NCBI GenBank assembly: GCA_000434435.1
Contig: FR895504.1
Coordinates: 1 to 13,079 of the forward strand
Origin: Firmicutes bacterium CAG:475
Lineage (GTDB): Bacteria; Bacillota; Clostridia; Christensenellales; CAG-917
Direction of reading: 5' to 3'
DNA length: 13,079 nucleotides
Shown: positions 7,637-13,055 of the stretch, in pieces
Layout: each line of letters starts with the position of its first letter
How positions within the stretch are numbered: the stretch's first letter is position 1
Notes under the pieces: generated by a model
Told to the model about the DNA's origin: nothing
Database searches by the model: none
Seen by the model: only the letters and a program-made list of their open reading frames with translations
Translations under genes and position numbers: made by a program

Positions 7637-7637
7637 C
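7616..7637 (+). repeat. Direct repeat copy 1 (3' end of tRNA-Ala)
   Basis: These 22 bp form the 3' part of the intact tRNA-Ala gene: from the C of the T-loop, through the 3' acceptor strand and CCA, plus one further C. They recur without mismatch at 7752-7773. The T-loop-to-3'-end segment of tRNA genes is a known attachment site class for tyrosine-recombinase elements. Confidence 0.9.
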
Positions 7638-7751
7638 AGGTGAAATACCCGCATTCTGTTGCGGGCGCAACCGCATCGCATACGATGCAACCGAGGACAA
7701 GTCCTCGCTGACGCTCGCTTCGCTATGCAAGCACAGTCGCTCGCTATTAAA
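7638..7751 (+). mobile_element. 114-bp hairpin-rich segment between tRNA 3'-end repeats
   Basis: This non-coding segment lies between the two exact copies of the tRNA-Ala 3' end. It folds into three successive hairpins: CCCGCA/TGCGGG (7648-7665), GCATCG/CGATGC (7673-7688) and CGAGGAC-AA-GTCCTCG (7692-7707). A GC-rich stretch with GCTCGCT twice follows. It is too short to encode a recombinase. It could be the scar of a larger integrated element after internal deletion, a miniature element moved in trans, or a duplicated tRNA end carrying a small palindromic repeat. The class call is inference; the repeats and hairpins are directly visible. Confidence 0.4.
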
Positions 7752-7773
7752 CGAATCCGTGTATCTCCACCAC
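7752..7773 (+). repeat. Direct repeat copy 2 (orphan 3' end of tRNA-Ala)
   Basis: An exact second copy of the tRNA-Ala 3' end, from the T-loop through CCA, without the rest of a tRNA. It ends only 6 nt before the first base of tRNA-Ile, so it would be part of the same primary transcript. Confidence 0.9.
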
Positions 7774-7779
7774 CCATAT

Positions 7780-7856
7780 TGGATTGTAGCTCAGTAGGTT
7801 AGAGCACCACCCTGATAAGGTGGGGGTCGGTGGTTCGAGTCCACTCAATCCAACCA
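7780..7856 (+). tRNA. tRNA-Ile (anticodon GAT)
   Basis: A 77-nt cloverleaf with encoded CCA. The acceptor TGGATTG pairs perfectly with CAATCCA, the D-arm is GCTC...GAGC, the anticodon arm is CCACC-CTGATAA-GGTGG with GAT, and the T-arm is GGTGG-TTCGAGT-CCACT. The 5' base is U paired with A72, which is less common than G1. Ala(TGC) and Ile(GAT) tRNAs often sit in rRNA spacers, but here they stand alone, with Ala first and no rRNA nearby. Confidence 0.93.
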
Positions 7857-7885
7857 AAAGCACTCAGCGCGAGTGCTTTTTCTTT
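7857..7885 (+). terminator. Intrinsic terminator of the tRNA unit
   Basis: AAAGCACTC and GAGTGCTTT pair around a 5-nt loop (AGCGC), followed by TTTTTCTTT. It begins at the base after the CCA of tRNA-Ile, as expected for the end of a tRNA transcript. Confidence 0.85.
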
Positions 7886-8027
7886 GTCCTATCGTGTCCT
7901 TGGACGATTGCATCGTCCACTGCCTTTAATATGCGGTCCGGCGGCGGACAAGCACCGCCGTCAAGACCGTGATGAAAACAGCATATAATGGTTGTGGTTT
8001 ATGGATGTTTTATTAGAAAAAACAAAC

Positions 8028-8067
8028 CACATTAGAACGGGCGACGTTTGTCGCCCGTTCTAATGTG
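8028..8067 (-). terminator. Perfect 18-bp hairpin with minus-strand T-tract
   Basis: Bases 8028-8045 and 8050-8067 are perfect complements around a GTTT loop. On the minus strand the stem is followed by GTTTGTTTTTTC, which gives an intrinsic terminator; on the plus strand there is no T-tract. The only minus-strand gene upstream is spo0A, whose stop codon is about 335 bp away. It would then have a long structured 3' region, unless another minus-strand RNA starts in between. Confidence 0.6.
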
Positions 8068-8247
8068 TTGGGAGAGAGGAGTTCTTTGCGCGAGCAAAAA
8101 TCATCGCAGAGGCAATGGCAACACGCAAAATTTGCCTATTGCCAAGAGCCACGCGCGATTTATTGCTTTACTAACCGCGCAGAGAATTTTTTGCTATTAA
8201 ATTAAGACGGGCAAAAATTCACGCCACAATTTCGCAAAATTATCTGC

Positions 8248-8292
8248 TTGGTGGGGCGTGCTTTGCACGCAAGAGGAAGATTCAAATCTTCC
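8248..8292 (+). pseudogene. Degenerate tRNA-Ala-like block
   Basis: TTGGTGGGGCG followed by TGCTTTGCACGCAAGAGG resembles the D-loop-to-variable-loop part of the nearby tRNA-Ala (TTGGTAGAGCG, then TGATTTGCATTCAGGAGG). This includes the TTTGCA anticodon loop with TGC. An ATTCAAATC T-loop-like string follows inside GGAAGAT/ATCTTCC. The acceptor and D-arm sides do not align well, although GCCACA (8223-8228) and TGTGGC (8298-8303) could close the whole block at about tRNA size. It is probably a decayed tRNA or a tRNA-derived repeat rather than a working tRNA. Confidence 0.3.
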
Positions 8293-8319
8293 TTAACTGT
8301 GGCAATGCTGCAATATCAC

Positions 8320-8405
8320 TTGCGCATAGCGCAAATTTCACTGTCAGAAAGGACAATTATACGCACGCTTGAGTGTATAGTATTGTGCCTATGGCACAAT
8401 ACTAT
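8320..8405. repeat. Short-loop palindromes running into the spo0A stop codon
   Basis: Two stems with similar 3-nt loops lie close together: TTGCGC-ATA-GCGCAA (8320-8334) and a 13-bp stem with a TAT loop (8377-8389 with 8393-8405). The second contains the spo0A stop codon (8402-8404). Neither is followed by a T-tract on either strand. They resemble the dispersed small palindromic repeats found between genes in many clostridia; that comparison is from memory and inferred. Confidence 0.45.
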
Positions 8406-9148
8406 GCACATTCCAACAGCAATTTGTCTGCGACGAGCGCGATAAATTCGCCGTTGGTGGGTTTTTCGTTGGGAGCGTAAATTTTGATGCCGAAAACGTT
8501 GTTTATATTTTCAATTTTACCTCTGTTCCATGCAACTTCGATTGCGTGGCGAATGGCACGTTTGACTTTTGATGCGGACGTTTGATATCTTTGAGCAATG
8601 CCGGGGTAGAGTTGTTTTGTGATGGAATTGATGATTTCGGGCGTTTCAATCGTCATTTTGATTGCTTCGCGTAAAAATTGATAACCTTTGATGTGGGCGG
8701 GAATTCCGACCGATATAAACAAATTCGCGATACGTTCGTCCAGTGTTTTATTTTTTCTCACATTCACTTGCGAGCGTTGCGCCGGGCGAGGATTTGAAAA
8801 ATCATTGATAACTTTCAACGCCGTGTTGTAGTCAAACGGTTTTGCAAGGAAGTAACTTGCGCCGTACTGCATTGCTTTTTGGACGAATCCGTCGCTTGCA
8901 AGCTGTGACATCATGATCACGATCGATGATTTGTTTTCCATTGCGGAGAGCACTCCGAAGCCGTCGAGTTCGGGCATGACGATGTCAAGAAGGACAAAGT
9001 CGGGTTTGTAAAGGTCGATAAGGCGCAAAGCGTCATTTCCGTTTTGAGCAACTCCGACCACTTCAAATCCGTCTTGCGAATTGATGAAATCTCGCATGCC
9101 CGAGCATAACGCAGCGTTGTCGTCTGCAATCACTATTGTTTTGTTCAT
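8402..9148 (-). CDS. spo0A: Stage 0 sporulation master regulator Spo0A
   Basis: A 248-residue response regulator, near the usual Spo0A length of about 260-270. The receiver domain (about 3-120) has the acidic pair D9/D10, the phospho-acceptor D55 in FVLLDIVMPELDG, a conserved S81 and K103 in LAKPFD. After a short linker, the DNA-binding domain (about 135-248) contains YPGIAQRYQTSASKVKRAIR and then HAIEVAWNRG, the recognition-helix region nearly diagnostic for Spo0A. When phosphorylated it binds 0A boxes and starts sporulation or other stationary-phase programs. The ATG has GGAGGG 5 nt upstream. Many clostridia have spoIVB just upstream, but here the neighbour is a divergent zinc-ribbon gene. 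The 3' end lies inside a palindrome. Confidence 0.97.
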   Translation of the reverse strand: MNKTIVIADDNAALCSGMRDFINSQDGFEVVGVAQNGNDALRLIDLYKPDFVLLDIVMPELDGFGVLSAMENKSSIVIMMSQLASDGFVQKAMQYGASYFLAKPFDYNTALKVINDFSNPRPAQRSQVNVRKNKTLDERIANLFISVGIPAHIKGYQFLREAIKMTIETPEIINSITKQLYPGIAQRYQTSASKVKRAIRHAIEVAWNRGKIENINNVFGIKIYAPNEKPTNGEFIALVADKLLLECA

Positions 9149-9187
9149 AATTTCCCTCCAATATGCAGAAATGATTTTGTTAATCTG

Positions 9188-9242
9188 ATTATAAAATCCA
9201 TCGGCTTACGTAAAAACGCGGTTTTCACGATTTTTTGTCGAT
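9188..9242 (-). promoter_or_regulatory. spo0A promoter region with candidate 0A box
   Basis: On the minus strand a perfect TATAAT (9188-9193) lies 40 bp before the ATG, but the -35 region is poor (T-rich, no good TTGACA). Further upstream, TTTGTCGAT (9234-9242, read on the plus strand) matches 8 of 9 bases of the 0A-box consensus TTTGTCRAA. A second TATAAT (9244-9249, minus strand) directly precedes it. Autoregulation of spo0A through 0A boxes is known in Bacillus; here it is inferred from the site only. Confidence 0.4.
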
Positions 9243-9446
9243 GATTATACTTATTTGTTTATTAGGACTGATTTTCCCCAATAAATGTTGTAATTAGGTT
9301 AACAATGCACATTTTAAGCGCAAATTGTCAGGTTTTCAACATTTATTTTCACTTATTTTTTTATGCACCACATATGGTTGAATTTGTTTTTAATATATAC
9401 CATATAAGGTTGTGAGAAAAAAATTTTAAAAATAACGAAAATATAG

Positions 9447-9475
9447 TTTACATAATCACATCTTATCAATATAAT
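9447..9475 (+). promoter_or_regulatory. Promoter of the acidic zinc-ribbon gene
   Basis: TTTACA (9447-9452), 17 bp and a perfect TATAAT (9470-9475) form a sigma-A-like promoter. The leader is about 24 nt and has GCGAGG ending 5 nt before the ATG at 9506. Confidence 0.6.
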
Positions 9476-9505
9476 ATAAAAATCAAAACCTAAGGCGAGG
9501 TTGTT

Positions 9506-10000
9506 ATGGGAAAGTATAAGAAATGCCCGCGCTGCGAACTGAACTGGATTCCTACCGAGGAAGAACTGTGCGAGGTTTGCAAAGCAGAACTCGGCAAAGC
9601 AAGCAAAATCTGTCTTTTGGAAGACGATGACGATATAGAGGAAGAAGAAAGAATCTGCCCCGTTTGCAAGGTCAATTATCTTGAACCCGGCGAGGAAATC
9701 TGCGCAGAGTGCAGAGAGGAGCAAGCGTCCTCCGCACAAAACAAACTCGACGACGATGACGACGATTGGCAAGAGTACGTCGAAGACGACGAGCCTATTG
9801 CTCCCGACGACGAAAACGAAGTTTCGCTCAACCAACTCCAAGAGGACGAGGAAGAGGAATTCGAGGACGAAGAAGAAGAGCAATGCCCCGACGATTTCGA
9901 CGACGACTTGGGGGACATCGACGATTATGCCGATGACGACGAGGACGAAGAAGACGAAGACGAGGAAGAAGAGGACGACGAGCTCGACGATTTGGACTGA
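9506..10000 (+). CDS. Double zinc-ribbon protein with a highly acidic C-terminal tail
   Basis: A 164-residue protein in two parts. Residues 1-70 contain two copies of the same zinc-ribbon unit: C7-x2-C10 with C22-x2-C25, and C51-x2-C54 with C66-x2-C69. Each has the pattern CPxC, aromatic residue, E-rich loop, CxxC. From residue 81 to the end the chain is almost entirely Asp and Glu, with no Lys or Arg and few hydrophobics. The codons are runs of GAC, GAG and GAA. It has no signal peptide. Comparable layouts (a small domain plus a long D/E tail) occur in proteins that act on RNA polymerase or nucleic-acid-binding proteins, such as RpoE delta, but there is no homology to claim. It is monocistronic with its own promoter and terminator, and divergent from spo0A. 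I do not recognise a named family. Confidence 0.85.
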   Translation: MGKYKKCPRCELNWIPTEEELCEVCKAELGKASKICLLEDDDDIEEEERICPVCKVNYLEPGEEICAECREEQASSAQNKLDDDDDDWQEYVEDDEPIAPDDENEVSLNQLQEDEEEEFEDEEEEQCPDDFDDDLGDIDDYADDDEDEEDEDEEEEDDELDDLD

Positions 10001-10030
10001 TTCTTTAAAACCCGAATTTTTAAAAATTTA

Positions 10031-10056
10031 AAAACGCACCGTTCGGTGCGTTTTTT
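10031..10056. terminator. Bidirectional intrinsic terminator between zinc-ribbon gene and proS
   Basis: CGCACC-GTTC-GGTGCG is flanked by AAAA on the left and TTTTTT on the right, so it works as a terminator for both converging genes. It starts 31 bp after the zinc-ribbon stop codon and ends 27 bp before the proS stop codon. Confidence 0.9.
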
Positions 10057-10083
10057 CATATGATTCGTTTTTATAAACCGTCA

Positions 10084-11523
10084 TTAATACGCTCTTGCAA
10101 AGTAGATGACTTTGTGGGCGGGTTTGCCGCAGACGGGACAAACGTCGCCGACGGGCGTTTGGTCAAACGGCATGCAACGCGACGTTGCGGCAAATTGCTC
10201 TTTGATTTTGTCCTCGCAAGCGCGGTCGCCGCACCACATGGTCTTGACGAAGTTGTGGTTGTCCAACGCCTCTTTCATCTCGTCGAGAGAGTGGCAAGTG
10301 ACGATGTGCGAGTGCAAGAAATCGTGCGATTGCTTGAACATATTTTTTTGGATATCGTCGAGCAAAGCGGGGATTTCGGTTGAGAGATCGTCCAGCTTGA
10401 TTGCAAACTTGTCGTGCGTATCGCGGCGAGCGATCATAGCCTGACCGTTTTCGATGTCGCGAGGCCCGATTTCAAGACGTACGGGAACGCCTTTCATCTC
10501 CCACTCGTTGAATTTCCAGCCCGGAGATTGCTCTCTGTCGTCAAGCATGACTCTTACGCCGACGTTGCGGAGAAGGGTTGCAATCTCTTGCGCCTTTTCG
10601 TTGACGCCCTCTTTGTGTGCCGCAACCGGAACGATCACGACCTGATAGGGTGCAACTCTCGGCGGCAATTTCAATCCGCGTTGGTCGCCGTGCGCCATGA
10701 TAAGCGCGCCGATAAGACGAGTGGATACGCCCCAACTCGTTTGATAGGGGTTTTTGAGTTGACCGTCTTTGTCAAGGTATTTGATTTCGAAAGCGGAAGA
10801 GAAGTTTTGTCCGAGGTAGTGCGACGTGCCCGATTGCAAAGCTTTGCCGTCAAGCATCATTGCTTCCATGGTGTAGGTGTCGACTGCGCCGGCAAACTTT
10901 TCTTTTTCGGACTTCTGCCCGACGAGAACGTCGATTGCAAGCACGTTTTGCATAAACTCACGGTACACTTCCAGCATTTTGAGGGTTTCTTCTCTCGCTT
11001 CTTCTTCCGTTTGGTGAAGGGTGTGACCCTCTTGCCACAAGAACTCGCTTGTGCGAAGGAAGGGACGCGTGGTTTTTTCCCAGCGTACGACGTTTGCCCA
11101 TTGGTTTATGAGTACGGGCAAATCGCGATAACTTTTCACCCACTTGGCATACATGGAGCAGATGATGGTTTCGGAAGTGGGGCGCACGACAAGCTGTTCT
11201 TCGAGCGGCGTGTTGCCTATGTGTGTGACAAGCGCGACTTCGGGAGCAAATCCCTCGACGTGATCCGCCTCTTTGACGAGAAAACTATAGGGGATAAACA
11301 TGGGGAAGTATGCGTTTTTGTGTCCCGTTGCTTTGAATCTCGCATTGAGTTCTTCTTGAATATGCTCCCAAATCTCGTAGCCGTACGGGCGAATGACCAT
11401 TGTGCCTTTGACGGGGCCGTAGTCCACCAGTTCGGTTTTAAGCACCACGTCGGTGTACCATTGGGGGAAATTCACGCTCATATCCGTGATTTCTTTGACG
11501 AATTGTTCCTTTTCTTTAGCCAT
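10084..11523 (-). CDS. proS: Prolyl-tRNA synthetase, short (archaeal/eukaryal-like, ProS type 3)
   Basis: A 479-residue class II aminoacyl-tRNA synthetase that charges tRNA-Pro with proline in the cytoplasm. The catalytic core shows RPTSE at 114-118, motif 2 around RWEKTTRPFLRTSEFLWQEG (147-166) and motif 3 GVSTRLIGALIMAHGD (265-280). The anticodon-binding domain follows from about 294. The C-terminal domain has zinc-site cysteines C431, C436, C462 and C465 and ends in the family-typical Tyr. There is no bacterial-type editing insertion between motifs 2 and 3, as is usual for this form, which many Firmicutes have. AGAGG precedes the ATG by about 8 nt. A small stem (TATCCT/AGGATA, 11534-11550) lies just before it. 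No T-box leader is seen. Confidence 0.97.
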   Translation of the reverse strand: MAKEKEQFVKEITDMSVNFPQWYTDVVLKTELVDYGPVKGTMVIRPYGYEIWEHIQEELNARFKATGHKNAYFPMFIPYSFLVKEADHVEGFAPEVALVTHIGNTPLEEQLVVRPTSETIICSMYAKWVKSYRDLPVLINQWANVVRWEKTTRPFLRTSEFLWQEGHTLHQTEEEAREETLKMLEVYREFMQNVLAIDVLVGQKSEKEKFAGAVDTYTMEAMMLDGKALQSGTSHYLGQNFSSAFEIKYLDKDGQLKNPYQTSWGVSTRLIGALIMAHGDQRGLKLPPRVAPYQVVIVPVAAHKEGVNEKAQEIATLLRNVGVRVMLDDREQSPGWKFNEWEMKGVPVRLEIGPRDIENGQAMIARRDTHDKFAIKLDDLSTEIPALLDDIQKNMFKQSHDFLHSHIVTCHSLDEMKEALDNHNFVKTMWCGDRACEDKIKEQFAATSRCMPFDQTPVGDVCPVCGKPAHKVIYFARAY

Positions 11524-11577
11524 AGCCTGCCTCTATCCTATTTAAGGATATTTATATATATAATATACTGTGTTTGT

Positions 11578-11606
11578 ATTATATACTCTAAATGTCGCCT
11601 TGTAAA
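11578..11606 (-). promoter_or_regulatory. proS promoter
   Basis: On the minus strand TTTACA (11601-11606), 17 bp and a perfect TATAAT (11578-11583) give a good sigma-A promoter with a leader of nearly 50 nt. The leader is too short for a T-box antiterminator. Confidence 0.6.
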
Positions 11607-11698
11607 ACGAAAATATTGAAAAACGAAAAACCCGTGCCGAAAACTTAGGATTCTTTATTTGCGCAATCTTAATTTTTGCAGTACGTAACATTTGAGGA

Positions 11699-11727
11699 TT
11701 GCCATTTTCCGACATCTTTTATATAAT
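11699..11727 (+). promoter_or_regulatory. Promoter of the MBL-fold gene (leaderless geometry)
   Basis: TTGCCA (11699-11704), 17 bp and a perfect TATAAT (11722-11727). The ATG at 11734 follows after exactly 6 nt (GTGAAT), where transcription should start, and there is no Shine-Dalgarno sequence. This is the same geometry as at the ABC importer operon. Confidence 0.6.
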
Positions 11728-11733
11728 GTGAAT

Positions 11734-12981
11734 ATGGCAAAGAAATCTTCAAAATCAACGAAATCAAAAAAGCAAACCGCCTCTCCCGTCGAAAAAGCGG
11801 CAAAGAAGGCGTACAAGGCAAATCCGAAGGCGTTTATCATCTCGATTGTAGCAATCGTGCTTGTCATAGCAATCGCAACGGCGGTTGTGTATTTTGCATT
11901 CCCCGACACGTGGGACAGCATCGTCGCAACGATCAAAGGTGACAACAACAATAACGGCGGCGGTTCGACAAACCTTGTAGGAGGAGACGGAGAACTTGCG
12001 GTTCACATAATAAACGTTGGACAGGGTGATTGCATATATATCAAATTTCCTGACGGAAAGGATATGGTTATCGATAGCGGATGCACGACGAAGCCGTATG
12101 ATTCATTCGGCAAAAACGTGGTTTTGAATTACTTGCAAGACCATGTCGAAGGAGATTTGGAATATTTGATGCTTACGCACACCGATACAGATCACGTGTC
12201 GTATCTTGATGAGGTTGTGGATGCGTTTGACGTGAATAATATATTCATGCCAAATGTATTGTCAACGCCCAATATGAGTAAATGGTCTGAAAAAGATAAA
12301 AACCGTTTTAACTCAATACCACAAGAGAAAAAGGATATGTTTACGGACGAGGACACCATATCTACTGAACAGTATGCATCGTTTTTTGCAGCAGCGTTGA
12401 CGGAACCGAATTGTAATATATACATCAATATGGATGATGATGACAACACGAACAATATCGTTATTCGCGACGATGCAAACACATATGAATTTAAGTTTTA
12501 CTGTCCAACAAAGAATTATTATAAAAGCACAAATCTAAAAGGCGGTGAAAGAATAAATGCAGTTTCCCCAATCGGAATTTTGACATATAACAACCGAAAG
12601 ATTATGTTTACGGGGGACAGCAACGAAATAAACGAGCCTCTTGTTATGGCACGCACCGGCAAAATCGACTGCGATGTGCTCAAAGTCGGACATCACGGCA
12701 GCGAAACTTCAACAATGGGCGATTTCCTGGACGAATATACTTTTGAGTACGCTTTGATAAGTTGCAAATACAATACTTCCTATTATCATCCGCGTCAAGA
12801 AACGTTGAATCGGTTGAAAAACAGGAACATAGCCGTTTACCGTACCGATAACAACGGAAACATTGTTCTGACGATTGATAAGAACGGAAATCTGAAATTC
12901 GACATGCAAACAGAGTGCTCACAAGAAACTAACTATATCGGGTATGTATATGGACAAAAGAAAACGAATGTTAATGCATAA
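11734..12981 (+). CDS. Membrane-anchored ComEC/Rec2-type metallo-beta-lactamase-fold hydrolase
   Basis: A 415-residue protein. Residues 1-32 are Lys-rich and probably cytoplasmic, about 33-55 form one membrane helix, and an Asn/Gly linker (70-80) leads to an extracellular MBL-fold domain. The domain shows NVGQGDCIYIKFPDGKDMVIDSG (94-116), the metal motif H149-x-D151-x-D153-H154, TGDS at 293-296, KVGHHGS at 317-323 and YHPR at 351-354. These are the hallmarks of the ComEC/Rec2 C-terminal domain family. The ComEC transport domain is absent, so this is a stand-alone enzyme. An insertion between the two metal motifs carries a run of Asp (NMDDDDNTNN). Relatives may act on DNA or phosphodiesters, but the substrate is unknown. 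A TTG at 11692 in frame is rejected as a start because it lies inside the promoter. Confidence 0.85.
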   Translation: MAKKSSKSTKSKKQTASPVEKAAKKAYKANPKAFIISIVAIVLVIAIATAVVYFAFPDTWDSIVATIKGDNNNNGGGSTNLVGGDGELAVHIINVGQGDCIYIKFPDGKDMVIDSGCTTKPYDSFGKNVVLNYLQDHVEGDLEYLMLTHTDTDHVSYLDEVVDAFDVNNIFMPNVLSTPNMSKWSEKDKNRFNSIPQEKKDMFTDEDTISTEQYASFFAAALTEPNCNIYINMDDDDNTNNIVIRDDANTYEFKFYCPTKNYYKSTNLKGGERINAVSPIGILTYNNRKIMFTGDSNEINEPLVMARTGKIDCDVLKVGHHGSETSTMGDFLDEYTFEYALISCKYNTSYYHPRQETLNRLKNRNIAVYRTDNNGNIVLTIDKNGNLKFDMQTECSQETNYIGYVYGQKKTNVNA

Positions 12982-13055
12982 GCATCCGTTGCAAAACAAA
13001 ACATGGCATGTCTGTTTTTTAACACAAGAATAGCGGCATAACAAAATATAAAAGG

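Larger units (their letters stand above)
7886..8401. other. 516-bp gene-free region dense in inverted repeats
   Basis: No convincing coding sequence or known RNA family was recognised here. Inverted repeats follow one another: TGGACGAT/ATCGTCCA (7901-7919), a two-part stem CGGTC..GACCG enclosing CGGCGG/CCGCCG (7934-7969), GTGGTTT/AAACCAC (7994-8030), the 18-bp stem at 8028-8067, GGCAAT..ATTGCC (8111-8143), a stem with one bulge at 8184-8220, and a series from 8256 to 8405. Such density suggests a structured RNA, a long 3' untranslated region of spo0A, or an accumulation of small palindromic repeats. Confidence 0.6.
9149..9505. other. 357-bp AT-rich divergent intergenic region
   Basis: No gene was found between spo0A and the zinc-ribbon gene. 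Besides the promoters of both, it holds an 11-bp perfect inverted repeat, AATAAATGTTG (9280-9290) and CAACATTTATT (9337-9347), enclosing a second pair ACAAT/ATTGT. It also holds a 7-bp pair ATATGGT (9372-9378) and ACCATAT (9399-9405). These may be operator or RNA structures controlling the zinc-ribbon gene. The distance is long for two simple promoters. Confidence 0.5.

Noticed and set aside
7541..7797. Open frames on both strands across the tRNA genes
   Set aside because: They run through two clear cloverleaf tRNAs and their promoter, with no ribosome binding site or recognisable protein.
7561..7856. rRNA operon spacer carrying tRNA-Ala and tRNA-Ile
   Set aside because: No 16S or 23S sequence flanks the pair. 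It has its own promoter and terminator and the order is Ala then Ile.
7638..8401. CRISPR array
   Set aside because: The many repeats here are inverted, different from each other and unevenly spaced; there are no regular direct repeats with spacers.
8248..8445. 65-residue plus-strand open frame downstream of the hairpin region
   Set aside because: It runs through several inverted repeats into the 3' end of spo0A, has no ribosome binding site and its composition is unlike a protein.
11524..11577. T-box riboswitch upstream of proS
   Set aside because: The leader from the identified promoter is about 50 nt and lacks the T-box motif and a terminator/antiterminator pair.
10414..11619. Long 401-codon open frame antisense to proS
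   Set aside because: It is a shadow of the proS coding frame caused by its codon usage. proS itself is unmistakable.
11692..11733. TTG start for the MBL-fold gene
   Set aside because: It lies upstream of the -35/-10 promoter pair, so it would not be in the transcript from that promoter.
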